Numbered from the stretch's first letter, positions 1-6,262 are shown. The stretch: DNA of 6,523 bases from an uncultured Clostridia bacterium (GCA_947627785.1 CANQXC010000049.1:1-6523); one strand, 5' to 3'. Translations and numbers: made by a program. The notes: generated by a model not told the origin, from the sequence alone.

Positions 1-31
1 TTTAAATAATTAAAAAAAATTGCTATAAGAC

Positions 32-60
32 TTGACAAAATTGGAAAATACTAGTATACT
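32..60 (+). promoter_or_regulatory. sigma-A promoter of rpmF
   Basis: The -35 box TTGACA (32-37) is a perfect consensus. It is followed by exactly 17 bases and the -10 box TATACT (55-60), one mismatch from TATAAT. The A/T-rich stretch at 1-30 could act as an UP element. Transcription should start near 66-68, giving a leader of about 60 bases before the rpmF ATG. I saw no riboswitch-like or strong hairpin structure in that leader. Confidence 0.85.
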
Positions 61-63
61 AGT
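48..63. promoter_or_regulatory. palindrome over the rpmF -10 box, possible operator
   Basis: Positions 50-63 read ACTAGTATACTAGT, a perfect 14-base palindrome. The same stretch is two tandem copies of ATACTAGT (48-55 and 56-63). It covers the end of the promoter spacer and the whole -10 box, where a bound repressor would block RNA polymerase. That role is inferred from position and symmetry only; no regulator is identified. Part of the symmetry comes from the -10 sequence itself, so chance is possible. Confidence 0.35.
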
Positions 64-127
64 TTAGTAGCTAAAAATTAGAAAAAGTATATATATAAAT
101 AAATGTACTGGTAGAGGAGGGAAAATT

Positions 128-310
128 ATGGCACAACCAAAAAGAAGATGGTCTAAAGAAAGAACAAGAACAAAAAGATCAACATGGAAATTAGAAGAAC
201 CAAATATAGCAAGATGTAAACATTGTAACGAGCCAGTAATGCCACATAGAGTATGCTCAAACTGTGGATATTATGATGGTAAAGAAGTAGTAAAAAAAGA
301 TGCCGAATAG
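128..310 (+). CDS. rpmF: 50S ribosomal protein bL32
   Basis: This 60-residue protein is a structural component of the large ribosomal subunit. The N-terminus MAQPKRRWSK is the family signature, followed by an Arg/Lys-rich rRNA-binding segment (residues 5-21) and a WKL..PN motif. Cysteines 30, 33, 43 and 46 form CxxC-9-CxxC, so this is the zinc-binding form rather than the cysteine-free paralogue some Firmicutes use under zinc limitation. The length is normal for bL32. The ATG has an excellent ribosome site, AGGAGGG at 115-121, six bases upstream. The gene has its own promoter and terminator and appears monocistronic. In many Firmicutes rpmF sits beside a DUF177 (YceD) gene or plsX/fab genes; the next gene here is an unrelated protein. 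Identification is secure. Confidence 0.97.
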   Translation: MAQPKRRWSKERTRTKRSTWKLEEPNIARCKHCNEPVMPHRVCSNCGYYDGKEVVKKDAE

Positions 311-322
311 GCATTTTTTTTT
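292..322 (+). terminator. intrinsic terminator of rpmF containing its stop codon
   Basis: The hairpin stem is ATGCC (300-304) paired with GGCAT (310-314), with the five-base loop GAATA (305-309). A run of nine T follows (314-322). The A run at 292-298 can pair with the T run, so the structure could also terminate leftward transcription. The TAG stop of rpmF (308-310) spans the loop and the first stem base, so the stem is built from the last codons of the gene. Confidence 0.85.
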
Positions 323-331
323 GATAATTTA

Positions 332-360
332 TTGCTAAAAGTAATCATTTATGATATACT
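332..360 (+). promoter_or_regulatory. extended -10 promoter of the unknown coiled-coil gene
   Basis: The -35-like box TTGCTA (332-337) is followed by 17 bases and TATACT (355-360). A TGA at 352-354 supplies an extended -10 (TGnTATACT). It lies just after the rpmF terminator, as expected for an independent unit. The predicted transcript start is near 366-368, downstream of the earliest possible start codon of the next gene (TTG 332), which this reading would exclude. Confidence 0.7.
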
Positions 361-373
361 AACAAAAAAATAT

Positions 374-380
374 AAGAAGG
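374..380 (+). promoter_or_regulatory. ribosome-binding site that selects TTG 389
   Basis: AAGAAGG (374-380) lies eight bases before an in-frame TTG at 389. With the following T it matches GGAGGT at five of six positions (GAAGGT). No comparable site precedes the TTG at 332, where the upstream sequence is the terminator T run. The site also lies inside the predicted transcript. Confidence 0.6.
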
Positions 381-388
381 TCGATAAT

Positions 389-2599
389 TTGGAAACTAAT
401 GAAAATTTAACCGAAAAATTAAAATTTATTGGGCTAGATTTAGAAAACATACCAGACAAATTAAAATTTTTTCAAAATATTAATTTTAAGATGCAAAAGA
501 ATTATAATGAAAAAAATTATAAAGTGTATAGGTATATAGATATAGACGATATAGATATATTTTTAACTCCAACTAATAGGTTAACAGATTATACAGAAAA
601 ATATGCTAAAGCATTGCCTATAGGAGCATATTTAAGTACTGATACAGATGAGGAAATTGAGAAAAATATTGAATTTCTAAAGCTCATAAAAGACTGCCAA
701 ATTGAAGAGATAAAAAATATTGATGTTATGCAAAAAGAGTTAACTAAACAAATACCATATAATGTAAAATATCACAAAGACTATTTGTGGCAAATCTATT
801 ATTCAGATGTATCAAAAAGATATTTTATGCTTGTACCTATAAGAGAATCAGAATGTTCAGGCTTGTTTTATATACTAAAAAAACAATTAGAAAATAAACA
901 TCAAAAAATATATGTACCATTATGCTATGCAAGTTATAGTAATAAATTTTTATATAATGAAGAAATAGATGAAATGGAAAAATATTTATGCTTCTTTACA
1001 AAAGATTGGCCATTGATATATGAGGTATACGATAAAGAAGATAATATGAGTATGCAAATAGTTGGTAAAGCATTAATATATGATACTTTAAAAAGTGAAT
1101 ATAAATTAGAGTTTCATGATCAAGGGGAAGCAGAGAATTATTATAAATTACTAAAAGCATTGTTCATACTAGAAACACATTTATCACATCATTATAAATT
1201 TGATATTAAATTAGACAAAAAAGGATGGCTACATTTTTATCTTGATAAAAAAGAAATAGATTACAAAGAGCTTGCATTATTCATTAAGGATGAGTATGTT
1301 AAAGGATTAGAAAAAGTAATAAAAACAAAGGAAACAAAAATTAATCTAGAGAAGAAATTGAAAAATTTGAAAAAATTAAGCAACTCTTTAGATGAAGAAT
1401 ATTATGATAAAGAAAAACAAATATCAACATTTTTGGAATATAAAAAGACATTTTTTGGAAGGGTTAGATATTTTATTAAATATAAAAAAATAACATTACA
1501 TACTACTACAAAAAGAAATACTCCAAAGGAAGATAATGGTACATTAAAGTATTGCGAAAGAATGGATATAAAGGAAGCATATACACTTGAAGAACTTCTA
1601 GAATTATATACTAATTTAGACCAAGAGATAAATGCTGTAAGTGACCTAGAAGGAGATATAGAAGCATTAAATCAAAGAATAGATGTATTAAAAGTAAAGA
1701 TAAAAAATGCAAACCAATATATTAAAGAAATAGATGACCATAAAAAGAGTATTTTTGAGTTTTGGAGGTTTACTAATAAAAACGAGACAAAGCAGTTAAA
1801 TGAAGGTATGGCAGAAACTCCTAAGAGTAAAAAATTAAAAAAGACATTTAATTATGAATTGGATTTTGAGGATTTATCAAAACAATATGACAGAACAGAA
1901 AGAACTGCTTTTTCTAAGGAAGAAACAGATTGTATATTTATAGCAACAACTAATATTATAGATGATATAAATTTGGTATTAAATAAAAAGAATATACCAG
2001 AAGAACATCTATCAAATTTGAAAGAAGAAATGATTGAAGCAAATAAAATGGGTTCTTTTGATATATTTGGAAGTGTTTCATCATCTAAAGATAGAATAAA
2101 GACTTTGGGTAATATAAAACACAGAGAAAATGAAAAAAATAAATTTGTTATATTAAATTTGAAAGAAGAAACAACTTTAGATGAATATAAAAATACAATA
2201 AAACATATAATTGATGTAATACAAGAATGTATGAAAAAATTTAAGAATACAATAGAAATACCAATATATAAGACAGGAGAATTAGAAGATGGCTTAAATG
2301 TATTTTACATAAATCCAGAAAATGCCATAAAACATTCATCAGGAAGAGAAACAAAGCTATATAAAATAGTTCTAAAGGAGAATATAAATTGTTTAGCATT
2401 TACAAACATTGTGTATTTTAACAATGCGAATCAGACTTTGCCACTTGGAATGCATGTTACAGATGGAATCCTTATAGATACTAAAAAAACTAATTTAGAA
2501 TTAAAAGAAAAAAATCAGAATTATATAATAAAAGCTGAAGAAGATGCAGTAAAACCAGAATATTTAAAAATAGATATAGAAGAATATGAAATATGCTAA
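389..2599 (+). CDS. uncharacterised soluble coiled-coil protein, 736 aa
   Basis: I do not recognise this protein. It is acidic/lysine-rich, with no signal peptide, no membrane segment and no Walker, zinc-finger or protease motif. Counting from TTG 389, residues 1-290 look like a mixed alpha/beta region with dense aromatic patches such as YLWQIYYSD and FFTKDWPLIYEVYD. Residues about 304-351 and 401-456 are heptad-like coiled coils flanking a basic aromatic segment, KKTFFGRVRYFIKYKK (352-367). FEFWRFTNK follows at about 456-464, then an alternating-strand C-terminal region from about 585. TTG 389 is chosen because a promoter and ribosome site lie just upstream. The frame stays open back to the rpmF stop, so TTG 332 (19 residues longer) remains possible. 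The frame is intact over 2.2 kb with codon use like its neighbours. Coiled coils plus a basic aromatic patch could suit a scaffold or membrane-surface role, but that is a guess. Confidence 0.85.
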   Translation: METNENLTEKLKFIGLDLENIPDKLKFFQNINFKMQKNYNEKNYKVYRYIDIDDIDIFLTPTNRLTDYTEKYAKALPIGAYLSTDTDEEIEKNIEFLKLIKDCQIEEIKNIDVMQKELTKQIPYNVKYHKDYLWQIYYSDVSKRYFMLVPIRESECSGLFYILKKQLENKHQKIYVPLCYASYSNKFLYNEEIDEMEKYLCFFTKDWPLIYEVYDKEDNMSMQIVGKALIYDTLKSEYKLEFHDQGEAENYYKLLKALFILETHLSHHYKFDIKLDKKGWLHFYLDKKEIDYKELALFIKDEYVKGLEKVIKTKETKINLEKKLKNLKKLSNSLDEEYYDKEKQISTFLEYKKTFFGRVRYFIKYKKITLHTTTKRNTPKEDNGTLKYCERMDIKEAYTLEELLELYTNLDQEINAVSDLEGDIEALNQRIDVLKVKIKNANQYIKEIDDHKKSIFEFWRFTNKNETKQLNEGMAETPKSKKLKKTFNYELDFEDLSKQYDRTERTAFSKEETDCIFIATTNIIDDINLVLNKKNIPEEHLSNLKEEMIEANKMGSFDIFGSVSSSKDRIKTLGNIKHRENEKNKFVILNLKEETTLDEYKNTIKHIIDVIQECMKKFKNTIEIPIYKTGELEDGLNVFYINPENAIKHSSGRETKLYKIVLKENINCLAFTNIVYFNNANQTLPLGMHVTDGILIDTKKTNLELKEKNQNYIIKAEEDAVKPEYLKIDIEEYEIC

Positions 2600-2701
2600 C
2601 GTTTATTTAATAAGTACTAGTATAAATCTAAATAAAAGAACAATTTAGAATTTGTATTAGTACTTATTATATTAAGGACAACTTCTTAGCATATTTTTTT
2701 T
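2589..2701 (+). terminator. nested-stem terminator after the coiled-coil gene
   Basis: AAATATGCTAA (2589-2599) pairs perfectly with TTAGCATATTT (2686-2696), and a T run occupies 2694-2701. The outer 11-base-pair stem encloses a second long hairpin (2608-2669). The coding sequence's TAA stop is the last codon of the left arm. A stem followed by a T run only on the plus strand is the layout of an intrinsic terminator for the upstream gene. The long enclosed insert and the AT-rich stem make efficient termination uncertain. Confidence 0.5.
2608..2669 (+). repeat. long inverted repeat, 26-pair hairpin
   Basis: Arms 2608-2633 and 2643-2669 pair over 26 positions around a nine-base loop (2634-2642). 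There is one bulged A (2650) and two G-U pairs (2620/2657 and 2623/2654). The arms contain AATAAGTACTA and TAGTACTTATT. Both imperfect pairs are G-U only when the plus strand is RNA; on the minus strand they become A/C mismatches, which mildly favours selection as a plus-strand transcript. No T run follows the hairpin directly. It could be a core inside the surrounding terminator, an RNase III-type processing site, or the relic of a small palindromic element. Only this copy is in the window. Confidence 0.85.
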
Positions 2702-2704
2702 ACA

Positions 2705-2758
2705 TTTGAATATATATTAAAAAAGACATATTCAAAATAGGAATATAATTTTGAATAT
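2705..2758. repeat. three alternating TTTGAATAT half-sites upstream of spoIIP
   Basis: TTTGAATAT occurs at 2705-2713, inverted as ATATTCAAA at 2728-2736, and again direct at 2750-2758. The second and third copies extend to a perfect 11-base inverted repeat (2728-2738 with 2748-2758) around a nine-base spacer. Centre-to-centre spacing is 23 and 22 bases, close to two helical turns. The middle copy can pair with either flank, giving two mutually exclusive hairpins in RNA. Position suggests an operator or leader switch for spoIIP, but the motif matches no regulator I can name and is AT-rich. Confidence 0.5.
2708..2734 (+). promoter_or_regulatory. possible sigma-E-type promoter of spoIIP
   Basis: GAATATA (2708-2714), a 12-base spacer and CATATTCA (2727-2734) resemble the mother-cell sigma-E pattern (ATA-containing -35, CATA-type -10), the usual control of spoIIP in spore formers. 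Only CATA of the -10 box matches well. The start would fall near 2741, leaving a sensible leader before the ribosome site at 2782-2789. The boxes overlap the first two TTTGAATAT half-sites. In DNA this AT-rich the match could easily be accidental. Confidence 0.25.
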
Positions 2759-2793
2759 ACTTTACCAAAAAATAACGATAGAAAGGAAGAAAA

Positions 2794-3967
2794 TTGAGTA
2801 TGAATGTAGCAGTAATAAATTTAAGAGATATATTAAAGTATTTTTTTAAAATTCTTATTGCAATATTCATAGTTTTTTTTACAATGCATTATATAACAAA
2901 CTCAAAGAGAAATTTAAAACAAATGATATCAACTAATGTAAATGGTAGATTTTTAAAGGACTGTATACAAGTAACAATTCCTTTGTTACCAAGTATTAAA
3001 ACTAGTAGTAAACCTGAAATTAAAATAACTAATTTAATAGGAATGGAGCTGCCATTCTTCAATAGCGATGTAATAGAGTTTAGTAATAATGAAATTAATG
3101 TAGCAAATAAAAACAATACAGATAATGTAGATACTGAAAAAACTGAAACACAGATTTCAACAGAAAATCAATCTATTACTATATCACCTAATGTAGAAAT
3201 ACCAAAGGTTGCACAAACAGAAGAAGTAACAGATAGAAATTTTATACCACGTACTAATACTTATTATGGTACAGTAAAAATAGATAATCAAAGTGACTAT
3301 ACATTAACAGAAGATATGCTTATACCGGATGTTGAACTTAGTAACAAAAAAGATATATTAATTTTTCACACTCATACATGTGAGAGCTATACGCCTTCCC
3401 AAATGTATAATTATACAATGACAGGAAATTATAGAACAACAGATTCTAATTATAATGTAGTAAGAGTTGGAACAGAGCTTACAACATATTTAACTCGGGA
3501 AAGGATTTAATGTAGTACATGATGGAACATATCATGATTATCCTTCTTATTCTGGTTCATATACAAGGTCATTAGAAACAGTTGAAAGGTTATTATATGG
3601 AAAAGATACAGAACTTGTTATAGATTTACATCGTGATGCTGTTGGAAATGGAGATACTTATGGACCAACTGTAATGGTAAATGGTCAAAGGGTTGCACAA
3701 TTAATGTTTGTAATTGGCACAGATGGAGGTGGTTCTGAGCATCCTAACTGGGTACAGAATTTAAAAGTAGCAGTAAAGATTCAAGAAAAAGCAAATGAAA
3801 TGTATCCAGGTTTATTTAGGTCAATGATTGTAAGAAATTCAAGATATAATCAACATGTAGCTAAAGGTGCAAGTATAATTGAAGTTGGTGCAACTGCAAA
3901 TACCTTAGAAGAATGTTTATTAAGTATGCAATGTTTAGCTAATGTAATGGAAGAGGTGTGCAAATAA
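2794..3967 (+). pseudogene. spoIIP: stage II sporulation protein P, frameshifted
   Basis: SpoIIP is the membrane-anchored amidase/endopeptidase that, with SpoIID and SpoIIM, thins septal peptidoglycan and drives engulfment. Residues 15-34 form the N-terminal membrane anchor. Residues about 100-150 are an Asn/Thr/Glu-rich linker. The catalytic domain begins with ILIFHTHTCESYTP, carrying the HTHxxE metal-ligand motif. The first frame stops at 3508-3510 after ..TYLTRERI. The rest continues without stops in the +1 frame from AAA 3500: KGFNVVHDGTYHDY, then VIDLHRD, FVIGTDGGGSEHPNW and RYNQHV..GASIIEVGATANTLEE, all typical of SpoIIP. Skipping one base near 3495-3499 gives LTRKGFNVV and a protein of about 390 residues, normal for the family. 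The start is TTG 2794 or ATG 2800; AGGAAG at 2784-2789 sits four or ten bases away. It could be a real mutation, a programmed shift or a consensus error; apart from the single indel the gene looks fully preserved. Confidence 0.92.
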
Positions 3968-3968
3968 C

Positions 3969-3997
3969 TTGCTAAAATAAATAGAATATGCTATTAT
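3969..3997 (+). promoter_or_regulatory. extended -10 promoter of prmC
   Basis: TTGCTA (3969-3974), 17 bases, then TATTAT (3992-3997), with TGC at 3989-3991 giving an extended -10 (TGnTATTAT). It starts just after the spoIIP stop codon, with a predicted start near 4003-4005. The same -35 sequence and spacing occur at 332-360. It implies that prmC does not depend on sporulation transcription of spoIIP. Confidence 0.65.
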
Positions 3998-4040
3998 GTA
4001 AGCAAATGCTTAACGGTGAATGAATACTTATATAAAATTA

Positions 4041-4047
4041 GAAGGGA
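4041..4047 (+). promoter_or_regulatory. ribosome-binding site of prmC
   Basis: GAAGGGA (4041-4047) is the only Shine-Dalgarno-like sequence near the prmC start. It directly abuts the in-frame ATG at 4048, which is too close for normal initiation. It lies 12 bases before the in-frame GTG at 4060, which is long but workable. A T6 tract separates the two candidate starts. GTG 4060 is preferred. Confidence 0.5.
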
Positions 4048-4059
4048 ATGTGTTTTTTA

Positions 4060-4890
4060 GTGGATATAGAAAATTTATTAAATAAAGAAATAATAAAATT
4101 AAAAGAAAATGAAATAGAAGAACCAATTAGTAAAGCAAGAAGGTTGCTTGCTTTTACATTAAATGTAAGTAAAGAGTATTTATTAATAAATAATAAGCAA
4201 GAGGTATTAAAGGATAAAATTGAAGAATTTAATAGATATATAGATAAATTAATAGAAGGTAAACCTATACAGTATATAATAGGAAAACAAAATTTTATGG
4301 GATTTGAATTTATAGTAAATAGGAATGTTTTAATACCACAACCAGATACTGAAATACTAGTAGAGAAGACCATAGAAATAGCTAAAACGTATAAGGAACC
4401 AAGAATATTAGATTTGTGTACTGGAAGCGGTGCAATTGCAATATCTATTTCAAGGCTTATGCCTAATGCCAAAGTTTTTGCTTCTGATATAAGTAATGAA
4501 GCTTTAAAAGTTGCAAAAATAAACGATAAAGAAAATAAAGTAACTTTTATAAAATCAGATATGTTCAAAAATGTAAATGAAAAATTTGATATAATAGTTT
4601 CAAATCCTCCGTACATTAGAACAGAAGAAATAAAGACTTTAAGTAAAGAAGTTCAAAATGAACCTATCATTGCATTAGATGGTGGACAAGATGGTTTGAA
4701 TTTTTATAGAGATATAATAAAAAATGCAAGTAATTATTTAAATCCGAATGGGCATTTATGTTTAGAAACAGGGGAAGATCAAAGAGAAGATATTATAGAT
4801 ATAATAAAACAAAACAAAAATTATGCAGATATAAAAGCTTACAAAGATTTGAATGGTAATGACAGAGTTTTGATTGCTAATTACACATAA
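4060..4890 (+). CDS. prmC: peptide chain release factor N(5)-glutamine methyltransferase
   Basis: PrmC uses S-adenosylmethionine to methylate the glutamine of the GGQ motif in release factors RF1 and RF2, a cytosolic step needed for efficient termination. From GTG 4060 the protein is 276 residues, the usual length. A helical N-terminal substrate-binding domain (residues 1-75) includes GKPIQYIIG. Next comes NVLIPQPDTEILVE (89-102), where the family usually has IPRPDTE. The SAM-binding loop is ILDLCTGSGAIAIS (116-129). The catalytic NPPY signature is at 182-185 (VSNPPYI), followed by EPIIALDGGQDGLNFYR. ATG 4048 would add only MCFL; GTG gives the normal N-terminus MDIENLLN. In many Firmicutes prmC sits beside prfA; here it follows spoIIP with its own promoter, and its end overlaps the convergent spoVB by 14 bases. 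Confidence 0.95.
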   Translation: MDIENLLNKEIIKLKENEIEEPISKARRLLAFTLNVSKEYLLINNKQEVLKDKIEEFNRYIDKLIEGKPIQYIIGKQNFMGFEFIVNRNVLIPQPDTEILVEKTIEIAKTYKEPRILDLCTGSGAIAISISRLMPNAKVFASDISNEALKVAKINDKENKVTFIKSDMFKNVNEKFDIIVSNPPYIRTEEIKTLSKEVQNEPIIALDGGQDGLNFYRDIIKNASNYLNPNGHLCLETGEDQREDIIDIIKQNKNYADIKAYKDLNGNDRVLIANYT

Positions 4891-6259
4891 CCTCATAAAA
4901 TCCTAATAATGCAAAACATAAATAGAATCCTTTAATAAATAAAGGTATTTTATAACCAGTTGCTTTATATAGCTGAAAGTAACTAACGCAGAAATTAAAT
5001 ATTTCACTAATCATAATACATATAAGGTAACCTGTTAAACCATAAATAGGTAACAATACATATAATAAACTAATTGTTATTATTAAATCAAATATATTGC
5101 AAATCATAACACCAAATTGCTTATTTAGCCCCTTTAACATACTGTCAATTATATTATCTGGGAACATAAATAAAATAATTGGAGATAGAATTTTTATGTA
5201 TTTTGCACATTCCAAGTTATGAAACACCATAAGGCTAATTTCATTAGAGAACATATAGAATATTATAGAAACAATTATAGAGAATATAGATGTTGTTAAA
5301 AATACTTTATTGCTAATATCTAAAATTCTCTTTTTATATTGCTTTGCCAATAAACTTGCAAATTCAGGGATAAGTAAACTGCTAAATGAAAAGATAAAAA
5401 CATTAGGAAATAGTAGAACAGACATTGTCATTCCATTTATTTTTCCATATTCTGCTAATGCTAAATTATAAGATAGACCAAATAGCATTAATCTATTAGG
5501 AATTATAAATTGTTTTAGAGTTGATAAACCAGAGCGAATATATGAAGTAATAGAAACAGGGAAAGCAATTTGAAAAATTCTTTTCTTAAATGTAATATCT
5601 GAATTACATCTATTACTGTATCTCTTTTTCTCATTATTATATAAGAAAAGTAGTAGAGTACAAGATGAAATTTCAGATATAACATCTGCTAAAATTAAAC
5701 AATTGCAAATTGCTTCTAAGTTTCTATTTGGATAAAAATCTAGTAAGAAAATAGTTGCTATAATTTTTACAAATAGTTCAAAAACTTGAGAGAATGCACT
5801 TTTGTACCCTTTCCTTACAGCAGAAAAATATCCGTTTATAACACTTGAAATGCTAATAAATGGTAAGCCTACTGCAATTAAATAAAGTGGTGTACCAGAA
5901 ACAATAGATTTTAACCAATTTTGTGAGATAATATCAGAAAATGATACAACTAAAAAACTACTTCCTAAACCTAAAGTTATGGAGAATACAAAACAACTCT
6001 TAACAGCTTTTAGTCCATTAATAAAATTTTGATTTGCAAATTGTTCTGAAACAATGCAAGTACATGCAAGGCTTAGACCAGAAGTAGCAAGAGTAATAGC
6101 AAAGTTATATACAGACATAACTAGGCTAAATGCACCAACTGCTTCTGAGCCAATTTTATTAGAAACGTAAAGGTTTAAAACCATTCCAATACTTTTCATA
6201 ATAAAAGAGGTAACAGTTAAAATTGCTCCATTAATAAAGAAAATTTTTGTCCTTCTCAA
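4877..6259 (-). CDS. spoVB: stage V sporulation protein B, MOP-family flippase
   Basis: SpoVB is a polytopic membrane protein of the polysaccharide-transporter branch of the MOP flippase superfamily, needed for spore cortex synthesis and proposed to flip lipid-linked peptidoglycan precursors. The 460 residues are almost entirely hydrophobic segments, about 12 by inspection, with short loops. Family-like stretches are the N-terminal FFINGAILTVTSFIMKSIG, the pair INGYFSAVRKGYKSAFSQV (141-159), YGKINGMTMSVLLFPNVF (271-288) and the C-terminal LLPIYGLTGYLICIMISEI. It is slightly short (about 500-520 is common), consistent with a trimmed C-terminus. The start is TTG at 6257-6259, supported by TGGTGAT at the right distance; no later start keeps the first helix. 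Paralogues (YtgP/YkvU type) cannot be fully excluded. cysE lies 66 bases upstream on the same strand, so the two may be co-transcribed. Its TAG stop lies inside the end of prmC. Confidence 0.87.
   Translation of the reverse strand: MRRTKIFFINGAILTVTSFIMKSIGMVLNLYVSNKIGSEAVGAFSLVMSVYNFAITLATSGLSLACTCIVSEQFANQNFINGLKAVKSCFVFSITLGLGSSFLVVSFSDIISQNWLKSIVSGTPLYLIAVGLPFISISSVINGYFSAVRKGYKSAFSQVFELFVKIIATIFLLDFYPNRNLEAICNCLILADVISEISSCTLLLFLYNNEKKRYSNRCNSDITFKKRIFQIAFPVSITSYIRSGLSTLKQFIIPNRLMLFGLSYNLALAEYGKINGMTMSVLLFPNVFIFSFSSLLIPEFASLLAKQYKKRILDISNKVFLTTSIFSIIVSIIFYMFSNEISLMVFHNLECAKYIKILSPIILFMFPDNIIDSMLKGLNKQFGVMICNIFDLIITISLLYVLLPIYGLTGYLICIMISEIFNFCVSYFQLYKATGYKIPLFIKGFYLCFALLGFYEVMCN
4929..4951 (+). 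terminator. weak candidate terminator of prmC within antisense spoVB
   Basis: CCTTTA (4929-4934) pairs with TAAAGG (4940-4945) around a five-base loop, followed by TATTTTAT. It lies 39 bases past the prmC stop and inside the 3' coding part of the opposing spoVB gene. The stem has only two G-C pairs and the T run is short, so it is a weak terminator at best. I saw nothing better downstream of prmC. Confidence 0.3.
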
Positions 6260-6262
6260 GGT

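Noticed and set aside
48..69. FapR-type fatty-acid operator at the rpmF promoter
   Set aside because: TTTAGTA-like half-sites occur and rpmF neighbours fatty-acid genes in some Firmicutes, but the spacing and core do not match a FapR site I can recall with confidence, and no fatty-acid gene is present.
2608..2669. Miniature transposable element (MITE)
   Set aside because: The long inverted repeat is suggestive and TTAA occurs on both sides (2607-2610, 2672-2675), but the repeat does not abut clean target duplications and no second copy is in the window.
2889..3116. Minus-strand open frame opposite spoIIP
   Set aside because: It lies wholly inside spoIIP on the other strand and has no ribosome site or family resemblance; it is a by-product of AT-rich coding sequence.
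3674..3967. A separate 97-residue protein starting at ATG 3674
   Set aside because: It is the C-terminal part of frameshifted spoIIP. The same frame continues upstream to 3500 with clear SpoIIP sequence, and no ribosome site precedes 3674.
3980..3995. Terminator between spoIIP and prmC
   Set aside because: AATAG/CTATT can form a five-pair hairpin, but it has a single G-C pair and no T run, and it overlaps the prmC promoter spacer and -10 box.
4016..4060. Short upstream frame (GTG 4016 to TAG 4058-4060) overlapping the prmC GTG as TAGTG
   Set aside because: The overlap would suit translational coupling, but the short frame has no ribosome site and its 14-residue product resembles nothing, so it is not reported as a gene.
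4038..4616. Minus-strand 192-residue open frame opposite prmC
   Set aside because: It mirrors the prmC coding sequence, whose NPPY and SAM-binding motifs prove the plus strand. Its hydrophobic translation is a compositional artefact.
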